From Paenibacillus rigui (lineage in GTDB: Bacteria; Bacillota; Bacilli; Paenibacillales; NBRC-103111), in the NCBI RefSeq assembly GCF_002234615.1, contig NZ_NMQW01000021.1, positions 30,546-94,545 of the forward strand: 64,000 nucleotides of DNA. Reading direction: 5' to 3'. Of this stretch, positions 53,188 through 62,339 are shown piece after piece; within the stretch, counting starts at the first letter, position 1, and each line of letters opens with the position of its first letter. Made by a program: the position numbers and the translations under genes. The notes under the pieces are model-generated. The model worked only from the letters and a program-made list of their open reading frames with translations. It had not been told where the DNA came from and searched no databases.

Positions 53188-54717
53188 ATGGAGCAGCCTG
53201 TTTTGGTGATGAAAGGAGTCAGCAAGCTTTTCCCCGGTGTCAAAGCTTTAACGAATGTGGATTTTCAACTTAGATCAGGTGAGATCCATGCTTTGATGGG
53301 ACAAAATGGCGCGGGCAAATCCACCTTGATTAAAGTTTTGACCGGTGTATACGGGATGGATGGTGGAAGCGTCCTGTTGAATGGCCGTGAGGTGCGCATC
53401 AAGTCTCCTAAAGACGCTCAAGCGCTAGGGATCAGCACCGTGTACCAGGAGGTTAATCTGTGTCCCAATTTATCCGTCGCGGAAAATTTATTTATTGGCC
53501 GCCAACCAAGAGCTCGCAGTGGGATCGATTGGAGCACATTGAACCGAAAGGGTCAGGAGCTATTGGAACGATTGAGTATTTTTCTCGATGTGACGAAGCC
53601 GCTGTCCGAGTACTCCGTTGCCATCCAGCAGATGGTTGCAATTGCTCGGGCTGTCGATATCTCTTCCGGCCTTCTTATTCTGGACGAACCGACCTCGAGC
53701 TTGGATCAGCAGGAGGTGCAGGAGCTGTTTCGAATCATGAGACAGCTGAGAGAAGAAGGGATGGCCATCGTTTTCGTGACGCATTTCATGGACCAGGTGT
53801 ACGAGGTGTCAGACCGGATCACTGTACTCCGAAACGGTGAGCTTGTGGGCGAATATGAGACGGAAGAGCTGCCAAGAATCAAGCTTATTTCCAAGATGAT
53901 CGGCCGGGATTGGAACGAAGAGGAGAACACCGTCAGAGCATTGAGCGGAAGAACAGGAGAGGACTGGGTTTCCGTCACTCAGTTAGGGCGGCGCGGGTCG
54001 ATGGAGCCCTTCGACCTGAGGATCCGCATGGGCGAGGTTTTGGGCTTAGCCGGACTGCTCGGCTCCGGACGCACTGAAATTGCGAAGCTGATTTTTGGAA
54101 TAGATAAGGCGGATCAAGGTGTCATTAGTATCGATAATGAGAAGATCCGTGCCATGTTTCCGAAGAAAGCGATCGAGCGCGGGATGGCGTTCTGTCCAGA
54201 GGAGCGTAAAGTGGAGGGGATTATCGGGGAACTCACCGTTCGGGAAAATATTATCCTCGCCTTACAAGCGAAGAGGGGGGTTCTCCATCAGCTTTCACTT
54301 CGCAAGCAGCAGGAGATCGCTGCGTACTACATGGATTTGCTGCGCATTAAAGCGTCGGATATGGAGCAAAGAATCGACCAGCTGAGCGGAGGCAACCAGC
54401 AAAAGGCGATTTTAGCCCGTTGGCTGGCAACAAACCCGAAACTGCTCATATTGGATGAGCCGACACGCGGGATCGATGTAGGCTCGAAGGCGGAAATCCG
54501 CAAACTGATCTTATCCTTAGCCGCCGAAGGGATGACCATTCTGATGATTACATCGGAGTGGGAGGAAATGGTTGGCTGCTGTGACCGGATCATCGTGCTG
54601 CGTGACCGCCATATCATCGGTGAACTGGCGGACACGGACATTAGCGAGCAGCGGATCATGCAAATGATTGCAGAAGGAGGCATTCAAGATGAGTTTCATC
54701 AAGCGCATGTATACTAA
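53188..54717 (+). CDS. Sugar ABC transporter ATP-binding protein, YtfR-like (two ATPase domains)
   Basis: 510 aa starting at the ATG at 53188 behind AAAGGAG. First ATPase domain: Walker A GQNGAGKST, LLILDEPTSSLD, VTHFMDQVYE. Second domain begins about 255 with a degenerate Walker A (GLLGSGRTE) but intact signature LSGGNQQKAILARWL and LLILDEPTRGIDVG, as in RbsA, XylG and YtfR. Energises the two permeases that follow. Its last 29 bases overlap the next gene. Confidence 0.94.
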   Translation: MEQPVLVMKGVSKLFPGVKALTNVDFQLRSGEIHALMGQNGAGKSTLIKVLTGVYGMDGGSVLLNGREVRIKSPKDAQALGISTVYQEVNLCPNLSVAENLFIGRQPRARSGIDWSTLNRKGQELLERLSIFLDVTKPLSEYSVAIQQMVAIARAVDISSGLLILDEPTSSLDQQEVQELFRIMRQLREEGMAIVFVTHFMDQVYEVSDRITVLRNGELVGEYETEELPRIKLISKMIGRDWNEEENTVRALSGRTGEDWVSVTQLGRRGSMEPFDLRIRMGEVLGLAGLLGSGRTEIAKLIFGIDKADQGVISIDNEKIRAMFPKKAIERGMAFCPEERKVEGIIGELTVRENIILALQAKRGVLHQLSLRKQQEIAAYYMDLLRIKASDMEQRIDQLSGGNQQKAILARWLATNPKLLILDEPTRGIDVGSKAEIRKLILSLAAEGMTILMITSEWEEMVGCCDRIIVLRDRHIIGELADTDISEQRIMQMIAEGGIQDEFHQAHVY

Positions 54718-55729
54718 CGCAGTGCGGCTCAAGCTGCTGTGGCCTTCCATAGGCATTGCGATCATTTTGCTATTCAACGCTTTGTTTACACCCGGATTTT
54801 TTCATATCCGTTTGCAGGATGGACATTTATTCGGCAGCTTGATCGATATCTTAAACCGTGGTACGCCGATTTTGATTATTTCGCTGGGTATGACGCTGGT
54901 AATCGCCAAGGAAGGCATTGACATCTCGGTAGGATCGGTGCTAGCGATTGCCGCCTCGATGGCTGCATTTTTATTGCAAAAACAGCTTCCGTTCGCTATT
55001 GCACTGGCGGCAGGCTTAGGCATCGGCGTGCTGTGCGGCCTGTGGAACGGTTGGCTCGTGGCCAAGCTGAAAATACAGCCGATGATCGCTACGCTGATCC
55101 TGTTGACAGTTGGCCGTGGTATCGCGCAGCTGGTATCCGGCGGGAAAATCATTACGATATCGGATCCCGCATACCGCTTTGTGGGCGGCGGCTTTTGGCT
55201 AGGCTTACCGTTTGCAGTCATCATAGCTGCGTTTATGTTTGTCGTGCTGTTTCTCATCACCCGGAAGACGGCCTTCGGCTTATTCCTGGAGTCGGTTGGG
55301 AGCAATCGCATATCCAGCGAGTTCGCAGGCATTCATTCTACCCGTATCATGATCACCGTCTATGTCATTTGCGGATTTTGCGCAGCGCTTGCAGGGATCA
55401 TTGTGAGCTCCAATATTACGGGCGCTGATTCGAATAATGCAGGGCTGTGGTTTGAGCTTGATGCGATCCTGGCCGTCGTCATTGGAGGGACTTCGATGCG
55501 CGGAGGCCGGTTTTACTTAGGCGGAACGGTATTAGGCGCTTTGTTTATTCAGACGTTGACGACGACGATTTATACGCTCGGGGTTCCTTCCGAATCGGTG
55601 ATGGTTGTTAAAGCCGTCGTCATTATTTTTATCAGCTTGATCCAATCGGACGTGCTTCGTTATATCATCGGCGGCATGATTCGCAAAAAATCCAGGAAGA
55701 AGGTGATTGCAAATGAAGCTGCCGCTTAA
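54689..55729 (+). CDS. Sugar ABC transporter permease, YtfT-like
   Basis: 346 aa from the ATG at 54689, eight bases after AGGAGG, inside the end of the ATPase gene. BPD_transp_2-type permease with about ten helices; landmarks GMTLVIAKEGIDISVGSVLAIAA and GGTSMRGGRFYLGGTVLGALFIQTL. One of two non-identical permeases, the arrangement seen in YtfT/YjfF. Confidence 0.92.
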   Translation: MSFIKRMYTNAVRLKLLWPSIGIAIILLFNALFTPGFFHIRLQDGHLFGSLIDILNRGTPILIISLGMTLVIAKEGIDISVGSVLAIAASMAAFLLQKQLPFAIALAAGLGIGVLCGLWNGWLVAKLKIQPMIATLILLTVGRGIAQLVSGGKIITISDPAYRFVGGGFWLGLPFAVIIAAFMFVVLFLITRKTAFGLFLESVGSNRISSEFAGIHSTRIMITVYVICGFCAALAGIIVSSNITGADSNNAGLWFELDAILAVVIGGTSMRGGRFYLGGTVLGALFIQTLTTTIYTLGVPSESVMVVKAVVIIFISLIQSDVLRYIIGGMIRKKSRKKVIANEAAA

Positions 55730-56735
55730 GATTACTTCAACTAACATCACCATTCTGGCGACGATCGTCTTGTTTTTCTCTTTATATATCACTGGCTCGG
55801 CACTGTTTGACAGCTTCTTCTCCATGCAAGTGTTTCTGAATCTGTTTGTCGATAATGCCTACTTGATCATCGTGGCTACGGGGCTTGCCTTCGTTATTAT
55901 CACAGGCGGCATCGATCTGTCCGTCGCCTCCTTGATAGCTCTCGTAAGCGTGATTTCCGCGATCATGCTGAAGGCGGGCATTCATCCTTTTATCGTCATG
56001 CCGGGCATGCTCGTGCTGGGTACGTTATTCGGTTTCCTGCAAGGCTATTTGATTTGCAAATTTCATATTCATCCGTGGATTGTGACGCTCGGCGGCATGT
56101 TCTTGGCCCGTGGCACTTGCTTCTTAATCAGCCCGGAAAGCATTGTCATTGATCATCCGATTTATAGTTCCATCTCCAACTATAGAATCCCTTTTATTGG
56201 TGAAGGGACGATTTCGATCGGTGTTGTGATTGCGCTTATTACCGTTGCTGCAGCAGTATATGTCTCCAGATATACCGCTTTCGGGCGGAATACCTACGCG
56301 ATCGGCGGCAACGAACGTTCCGCGGAATTGATGGGACTCTCGGTATACGGAACGAAGCTGGCTGTTTACACCCTAAGCGGCTTTTGCTCGGCTTTAAGCG
56401 GCATTGTGTTTACTTTCTATATGCTGTCCGGCTATGGCCTTCATCTGATGGGAGGCGAAATGGACGCGATCGCGGCATGCGTCATCGGCGGCATTTTGTT
56501 GACTGGGGGCTTCGGATATGTAGTGGGCCCCATGCTCGGGGTATTAAGTACCGGCGTGATCCAGACGATGATCATGTTCCAAGGCACGCTTAGCTCCTGG
56601 TGGACCAAAATAGTGATCGGTTTTCTACTGTTTGCTTTCATTGCATTGCAAAGAATTATCGTCTCCCGGAGGGAAAGAGGCCGGCAAGCACAAACGTCCC
56701 AAAATTTAAAAAGGAATATCGCTAACCCAGGCTAG
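55713..56735 (+). CDS. Sugar ABC transporter permease, YjfF-like
   Basis: 340 aa from the ATG at 55713 (AAGAAGGTGA upstream), overlapping the previous permease by 17 bases. Same BPD_transp_2 fold: IITGGIDLSVASLIALVSVIS, FHIHPWIVTLGGMFLARG, GRNTYAIGGNERSAELMGLSV and GGILLTGGFGYVVGPMLGVL. Pairs with the upstream permease to form the channel. Confidence 0.92.
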   Translation: MKLPLKITSTNITILATIVLFFSLYITGSALFDSFFSMQVFLNLFVDNAYLIIVATGLAFVIITGGIDLSVASLIALVSVISAIMLKAGIHPFIVMPGMLVLGTLFGFLQGYLICKFHIHPWIVTLGGMFLARGTCFLISPESIVIDHPIYSSISNYRIPFIGEGTISIGVVIALITVAAAVYVSRYTAFGRNTYAIGGNERSAELMGLSVYGTKLAVYTLSGFCSALSGIVFTFYMLSGYGLHLMGGEMDAIAACVIGGILLTGGFGYVVGPMLGVLSTGVIQTMIMFQGTLSSWWTKIVIGFLLFAFIALQRIIVSRRERGRQAQTSQNLKRNIANPG

Positions 56736-56818
56736 CTGTGATATGATCAAAATATAACATATATTACAAATAATGAGTATTAAAGGCGTTTCTTGAAAGG
56801 ATTAAGAGGAGGATTGCA

Positions 56819-58603
56819 GTGAAGGCATATCTTCGATATTGGCACGACCGCAGCATCCGCTTTAAGCTAAACTGCATCTTTCTCTTAATTATATTGATTT
56901 CGATTCTGTCTCTTAGCTTCTGGGGGAGCCGTACCTACAGCAACTCTTCCGAGAACCAAGCCGATCAAAGCACGCTGCAAATGATTCACCAGGTGGAAAG
57001 CAACGTCGATCTGTATATCAAGCACTTGAACGATGTGCTGCATTATTTAGGTGAAGATTCGGGAATCACAGCGTTTATGAAACAGAATGCGGAAATGCAC
57101 GATGAGGCTTCGATTAGACAGATTCAGAAGACCATGGCTATGTACGCCTCGCGTAACAAAGAAATTACCGGCATGATGGTTGTCAATGATCAGGGGCAAT
57201 TCGTATCCCATGAAATGTACCGCATGACACGGGATACTTTGACAGAAGAGAGCTGGTATCGGGAAGCTGTGAACAAGCCGGATGAGACGCTGATCATTAG
57301 CAATCCGATCGGACGCAATGTTTCAACCAACCAGAATTACAGCTCGTACGACGTCTTATCGCTCGTGCATGCAATACAGGATTCAGAGTCAAAGCAGGTC
57401 GTTGGGGTGATTCTCATGGATCTGCGAATGGATATGCTGAAATCGATATTTGAAAACATTAAGCTGGGCAAATCGGGCTTTATGTATATTTTAGATGCCA
57501 AGGGCGATATTGTATACGCTCCCACGAACGGAATAGTGTACCGGATTCAAAGCAGCTGGCTGCAAGACGGGCCACAGGGCAGCGTTACGCAAAATATTAA
57601 GGGTCATGACTACAGAATCCTGTTCAATGATTCGGATACGAATAAGTGGAAGTTTATAGGCGTCATTCCGAATGACGACTATTTGAAAGTAGTCAAAGAT
57701 ATTCAGCTCTATACAATCATCGTAACCTTTATCACGATTGTACTGGCTTCGCTGCTATCAACCTATTTTACAGGAACGCTGATTCGTCCCATACGTAAGC
57801 TGATGAGCTTAATGAGTAAGGTGCGGGATGGCGAATTAAATCAGCGATTCGTCGCACAAACCAAGGACGAAATCGGACAGCTGGGCCAAAGCTTTAATCA
57901 TATGCTGGAGGAGCTTAATAATCTGATTCATCTCGTATATATCGAACAAAAAAAGAAGCGGGAAGCGGAGCTTCAAGTGCTTCAGGCTCAAATCAAGCCG
58001 CATTTCCTCTATAATACGCTCGATACGATTCAGTGGATGGCGCAGGAGTATGAAGCAGACGATATTATTGAAATTATCGGAGCACTGACCAATTTGTTCC
58101 GGATCGGATTGAACCGGGGACATGAATGGCTAACGATTCGTGATGAGCTGAAGCATGCGGAAAGCTATAAGATCATTCAGATGTCGCGTTATATGGATAA
58201 ATTGGACATACAATTCGATATTCCTGAGGAAATGTTAAAGTATCATGTGCTCAAGCTGATACTTCAGCCTTTAATTGAAAACGCTATCTACCATGGCGTT
58301 AAAGCAAGAACGGGCAAAGGCCTCATCACTATAAGCGCAGGGCGGGAGGCGGATATGGTCTATTTTCGGATTACAGATGATGGTGCCGGTATTCCGGATG
58401 AGAAGGTGAAAGAGCTTAACGAGATTCTCCGCGGCGTGAAACAACGTGAAGAAACGTATGGGATCGGACTGTTTAACGTCAACGAGCGCATCCAGCTCAC
58501 CTACGGTACAGCCTACGGAATTCATATTCATAGTGAATTGGGAAAAGGAACTACGGTGGAAGTCAGGCATCCAATGGTTCAGGTAGGTAATAAGACAGGT
58601 TGA
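56819..58603 (+). CDS. YesM-type sensor histidine kinase
   Basis: 594 aa from a GTG start, five bases after AAGAGGAGG. TM1 about 17-35, extracellular dCache-like sensor about 40-290, TM2 about 297-318, HAMP 320-372, His_kinase domain with phospho-acceptor H395 (QAQIKPHFLYNTLDTIQW) and HATPase_c (LILQPLIENAIYHGV, ITDDGAGIP, YGIGLFNVNERIQL). Pairs with the YesN-type regulator 11 bases downstream. Adjacent to the YtfQ-type importer and the tandem binding protein, which may present the sugar to its outer domain. Confidence 0.94.
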   Translation: MKAYLRYWHDRSIRFKLNCIFLLIILISILSLSFWGSRTYSNSSENQADQSTLQMIHQVESNVDLYIKHLNDVLHYLGEDSGITAFMKQNAEMHDEASIRQIQKTMAMYASRNKEITGMMVVNDQGQFVSHEMYRMTRDTLTEESWYREAVNKPDETLIISNPIGRNVSTNQNYSSYDVLSLVHAIQDSESKQVVGVILMDLRMDMLKSIFENIKLGKSGFMYILDAKGDIVYAPTNGIVYRIQSSWLQDGPQGSVTQNIKGHDYRILFNDSDTNKWKFIGVIPNDDYLKVVKDIQLYTIIVTFITIVLASLLSTYFTGTLIRPIRKLMSLMSKVRDGELNQRFVAQTKDEIGQLGQSFNHMLEELNNLIHLVYIEQKKKREAELQVLQAQIKPHFLYNTLDTIQWMAQEYEADDIIEIIGALTNLFRIGLNRGHEWLTIRDELKHAESYKIIQMSRYMDKLDIQFDIPEEMLKYHVLKLILQPLIENAIYHGVKARTGKGLITISAGREADMVYFRITDDGAGIPDEKVKELNEILRGVKQREETYGIGLFNVNERIQLTYGTAYGIHIHSELGKGTTVEVRHPMVQVGNKTG

Positions 58604-58614
58604 GGTGACCGTTC

Positions 58615-59820
58615 ATGTGGAAATTATTAATTGCTGATGATGAACCACGTATTCGACACGGACTTTGTAAAGCGCTGCCTTGGTCGGATTTGGGAATCGA
58701 CATCGTTGCTGAGGCGGAGAATGGCAGGGAAGCGCTGGAGCTGGCGGGTGAAGTCGATGCCGATCTTATGTTCGTCGACATCAACATGCCTTTCATGAAT
58801 GGAATCGAGCTCATAGAACAGCTGCAGGTGAAGTATCCGCGCTGCCTGGTCATTATTATCTCTGGGCATGACGAGTTTGCTTATGCGCAGCAGGCGGTCC
58901 GGCTAAATGTTTTTGACTATTTGCTGAAACCGGTGCAGAAAACAGAGCTTAAAATGGTGATAGTCAAGGCGTTGGAAGTACTGAATAAGGACCGCAACGA
59001 TCAAAAATATACGCAGTGGATGCATCACAAATTAGAATATAGCGCTCTAACGCTGAGAGAGGATTTTTTACATAAATGGGTGACGGGGAAGCTGACGGAG
59101 GAACAATTCGAGGAGGAGAAGCAGTTTTACCAGCTTCACTTTCATGGCAAAGTGAGTTTGCTGCTGATTAAGCCTCTTAGTAAGAACACGATGAATGTCT
59201 CGAGTAAAGTATGGGAACCGTCTTTACTAGCATTCGCCATGAAAAACATTTTAAGTGAAATGCTCCCACAGCTGCCGATGTCCGCGGTTTTTAGTGCTGA
59301 TAGGAATCAGATTGCAGCGTTGACGCCAGTGTCGGAACTAACGAATATGAGAGAGATCTATCAAGAGTTTGAACGAAGTGTCATGACGTATTTGGGTGTT
59401 AATGTACTAACGTTTCATTGTGTAGCCGAGCTGCTGGAGGACATACCTATGCATTACGAAGTTCTTCGCGCTCATCTCATTCGTGAGAGCGCACTGACTC
59501 CGATCATTATGATGACCAAGAAATATTTGGAAACATATTACTATAAGGAAGACCTTTCCCTGTCCGAGGTCGCTGAGCATATGAATGTGAACGCGACTTA
59601 TTTAAGCAAACTGTTAAAGCGAGATTTGGGGAAATCATTCGTTGATTACCTCACGGATATCCGCATCCAGAACGCCATTCAGTATTTGAATGATCCGACT
59701 TACAAAATGTATGAGATTGCGAATAAATGCGGCTATCAATCTCAACATTATTTTAGTCATGCATTTAAGAAAATGACAGGGTTTTCCCCCTTGGAATACA
59801 GGAAGCGCGGGGGCTTTTAA
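58615..59820 (+). CDS. YesN-type response regulator with AraC-family DNA-binding domain
   Basis: 401 aa. Receiver domain with ADDEPRIR, phospho-acceptor D55 (MFVDINMPFMNG), conserved Lys in DYLLKPVQK. A middle region about 130-285, then a C-terminal HTH_18/AraC domain about 300-400 (LSLSEVAEHMNVNATYLSKLLKRDLGKSFVDYL and GYQSQHYFSHAFKKMTGFSPLEYRK). Likely activator of the importer and possibly the glycosidase operon upstream. Two bases before the tandem binding protein gene. Confidence 0.95.
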   Translation: MWKLLIADDEPRIRHGLCKALPWSDLGIDIVAEAENGREALELAGEVDADLMFVDINMPFMNGIELIEQLQVKYPRCLVIIISGHDEFAYAQQAVRLNVFDYLLKPVQKTELKMVIVKALEVLNKDRNDQKYTQWMHHKLEYSALTLREDFLHKWVTGKLTEEQFEEEKQFYQLHFHGKVSLLLIKPLSKNTMNVSSKVWEPSLLAFAMKNILSEMLPQLPMSAVFSADRNQIAALTPVSELTNMREIYQEFERSVMTYLGVNVLTFHCVAELLEDIPMHYEVLRAHLIRESALTPIIMMTKKYLETYYYKEDLSLSEVAEHMNVNATYLSKLLKRDLGKSFVDYLTDIRIQNAIQYLNDPTYKMYEIANKCGYQSQHYFSHAFKKMTGFSPLEYRKRGGF

Positions 59821-59822
59821 CG

Positions 59823-61718
59823 ATGGGCTCTCTTAGAAAAACGTGTATATGGTTACTTATCGCCTCCCTGTTTGCCCTGGTTGTCTCCATCCTGTTCGAA
59901 AGCACACAGAGGGTAACGAAGCCGGTAGAAGCAGAGACGAATTTCCTAATCGGCATTAGTCAGCCTAATTTGAACGAGCCTAGGCAAATCGTCATGAATA
60001 ACGAGATCCGCAAGGAAGCGGAGAGGCATAAGAACGTGAGGCTTATTTTTACTGATGCCGCAGAGAATAGTGAGAAGCAAATCCATGATGTGCAAAAGCT
60101 GATGGAGTACGGCATCGATCTCCTGATCATCTCATTAAATGAATCAGAAAAGCTGACACCAGTGGTAACAGAAGCGTATAAGCACATTCCGGTTATCGTT
60201 CTGGGCCGCGGTGTAACAGGCTATGACTATACCATGTTTATTGGCTCGGATAATTTATCGATAGGCAAAATATCAGGAAAGCTGGCTTCGGATTTGCTCG
60301 CGGGCGTCACTGCCGAGGTCGTTGAAATTAAAGGAGCCATAACTTCCAAATCCGAGGAAGAAACGAGCCGTGGCTTTCGAGAGTATGTGAAGAGTACCCC
60401 TTCCATTCAAGTGACACAAGAGATCGATGGGAACTGGCAGCGTGACCGGGCGGAAGATGAGTTAAAAGCCATATTGCCTTACTATCCGGGCATCAAACTT
60501 GTATTTGCCCACAGCGATGCCATGGCTTTGGGTGCATACCGAGCTATTAAATCGTTAGGATTATCCGATGTGCAGATTATCGGCATTGATGGCCTTGATA
60601 CTGTGAACGGCGGCTTTGACTTGGTGCAGCAGCGCATACTTAGCGGCAGCGTGACCAGTCCGACCGGCGGAAGAGAGTCGATCCAGTATGCCATTGACAT
60701 ATTAAAAGGGGAAAAGGTCATTCCCAAGAAGATTATTCTACGCAGCCACCTGGTAACAAACAATAATGAGAATCTGAATAGCGGGGAAAAAGCAGGCGGC
60801 ATGCAGCAGCATGCAGCTGTAGAAGCTGGCAAACGCAAGATCAAGCTTGGCGTCGCCATCGTCGGTAGTGAAAGCAGCTGGCGAGAAGCTAACACCGAAT
60901 CCATAAAAAAAGCCGCAAGGCAAGAGCAGGATGTAGAGCTTTTGATGCAAAATGCGGAAGGCAGCCAGGAGAAGGAAATTGAAATAATTCGCAGTTTTAT
61001 CGACAAAAAGGTCGATGTCATTGTTTTCACCCCGATTGTAGAGACAGGCTGGGAACAGGTGCTAGCGGAGGCAAAGGCAGCGGGGATACCGGTAATACTG
61101 ACAGACAGGAAGGTCAAGGTGGAGGACGATAGCTTATGGACTTCGTTCATCGGTTCGGATTTCGTGGAGGAAGGCCGGCGTGCGGCACGATGGCTGCTTG
61201 AGCATAAGATCAAGGAGCAAAGGGAAATCACTACCATTGTTGAGCTGCAAGGCACGGCAGGTTCGGCGCCCGCAATCGAAAGAAGGCAAGGTTTCGAGGA
61301 GGTGCTCTCGCTCAATTCATCCTTTCGTGTTGTCGCCTCAGAAATCGGAGATTTTACGTATGATAGCGGCCTGCAGCTAATGAATAGCATAATTGAGAGA
61401 GGCATTATACCTGAGGTCGTATTCGCACATAATGACGATATGGCATTAGGTGCAATTAAAGCGATGGAGAAGTTCGGGCTGAAGCCAGGTAAAGGTATCA
61501 TTGTGTTATCGGTGGACGCAACCAAGCTTGCTTTTCAAGCGATGCTGGCTGGGAAGCTCAATATGTCTGTCGAGTGCAATCCGTTACTTGGGCCGCAAAT
61601 TATTAAGGCCGTTAAGGAATTGTCGGCTGCGAAGGAAATACCTGTAAACATCATAACATCCGAAGGTATTTTCTCACAGGAGACAGCTAAGCGGGAGTTC
61701 GCGATGCGCAAATACTAA
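59823..61718 (+). CDS. Membrane-anchored tandem fusion of two periplasmic-binding domains
   Basis: 631 aa. N-terminal membrane anchor about residues 8-26 (TCIWLLIASLFALVVSILF) without a lipobox. First Peripla_BP_4 domain about 41-312 (ISQPNLNEPRQIV, FAHSDAMALGAYRAI, IIGIDGLDTVNGGFDLVQQ). A charged linker about 313-338 follows. The second domain about 339-631 closely matches the YtfQ-like protein at 52042 (VETGWEQVLAEAKAAGIPVILTDRK, FIGSDFVEEGRRAA, AHNDDMALGAIKAMEKFG, VECNPLLGPQI, ending MRKY). Two binding domains in one chain directly after a YesM/YesN pair suggest a two-ligand sensor subunit rather than a transport protein. Domain roles are inferred. Confidence 0.9.
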   Translation: MGSLRKTCIWLLIASLFALVVSILFESTQRVTKPVEAETNFLIGISQPNLNEPRQIVMNNEIRKEAERHKNVRLIFTDAAENSEKQIHDVQKLMEYGIDLLIISLNESEKLTPVVTEAYKHIPVIVLGRGVTGYDYTMFIGSDNLSIGKISGKLASDLLAGVTAEVVEIKGAITSKSEEETSRGFREYVKSTPSIQVTQEIDGNWQRDRAEDELKAILPYYPGIKLVFAHSDAMALGAYRAIKSLGLSDVQIIGIDGLDTVNGGFDLVQQRILSGSVTSPTGGRESIQYAIDILKGEKVIPKKIILRSHLVTNNNENLNSGEKAGGMQQHAAVEAGKRKIKLGVAIVGSESSWREANTESIKKAARQEQDVELLMQNAEGSQEKEIEIIRSFIDKKVDVIVFTPIVETGWEQVLAEAKAAGIPVILTDRKVKVEDDSLWTSFIGSDFVEEGRRAARWLLEHKIKEQREITTIVELQGTAGSAPAIERRQGFEEVLSLNSSFRVVASEIGDFTYDSGLQLMNSIIERGIIPEVVFAHNDDMALGAIKAMEKFGLKPGKGIIVLSVDATKLAFQAMLAGKLNMSVECNPLLGPQIIKAVKELSAAKEIPVNIITSEGIFSQETAKREFAMRKY

Positions 61719-61752
61719 TAATATTTAGCTATAAGTGAGGTTTATGGTTTAG

Positions 61753-61911
61753 CTTCGGCTCATCGAAAAAGGCGGCATATTAGCGGAAGGGCTGCGCGGC
61801 GTCCTGCCGCTACTTGTCCCACTGTTCGTTCTGACGATCGTAAGAGTCAAAGATTTGGCGACGGCCATGGAACCTGACTTGCTCCTATTCCATGTCGAAC
61901 GTTATAAATGA
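61753..61911 (+). pseudogene. EcfT-like transporter remnant
   Basis: Open stretch after a stop codon reading LRLIEKGGILAEGLRGVLPL followed by LVPLFVLTIVRVKDLATAME. This resembles the C-terminal coupling-helix region of EcfT/CbiQ energy-coupling membrane proteins (LLPLLVPLF, then A-AMEAR). No start and no remaining body. A decayed fragment. Confidence 0.5.
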
Positions 61912-62339
61912 ATTGGTGGCCAGTTTCACTGGTAGATGGAACAACCATTGCACGCTACTGGGAGGCAAGCTGTTTTTTGGAGTTTTTGCCGTACAGCTTC
62001 TGGGTTAGAAATTGGCAAGCGTGGCAAGGGTTTGCAGGCATCCGGCATGCTTTTACCCAAGCCAGTTCCCAATCTTCTCTCCGATCTGAATTCCAATCGT
62101 ATGACGCCAAGATACATTCGAGTACAAGAATAATGGTCTTGTCAACGAATACACGCACGGATAAATCCAGTCAGACGTATCAATACAGCTACACGAAGAT
62201 TTACAAGTAGGATTAATCGAGTCATTGCAGCTTCATTGCCTAAATTAAAATTAGTAATTGACTAATCAATAACATGATGGTATGATGAACTCAAGTTAGT
62301 AATTGATCAATCAAAAACATAGAAACGAGGATGATGAAA
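61912..62339. other. Intergenic region with repeated operators
   Basis: No gene recognised; a 100-codon open frame at 61908-62210 has no ribosome site, odd composition and no family resemblance. The last 90 bases hold two operator-like repeats (62258 and 62303). Confidence 0.4.
62258..62314. promoter_or_regulatory. Two operator-like repeats upstream of epimerase-like gene
   Basis: TTGACTAATCAA (62258-62269) and TTGATCAATCAA (62303-62314), each preceded by TTAGTAA, 45 bases apart. The site TTGATTAATCAA at 63315 is a perfect palindrome of the same family. Probably bound by a TetR or MarR-type repressor encoded outside the window. Confidence 0.6.

Noticed and set aside
60482..61525. 347-codon minus-strand frame
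   Set aside because: Ser/Pro-rich shadow of the tandem binding-protein gene on the other strand.
61908..62210. 100-codon frame
   Set aside because: No ribosome site, Trp/Ser/Gln-rich unlike its neighbours, and follows a transporter fragment; treated as non-coding.
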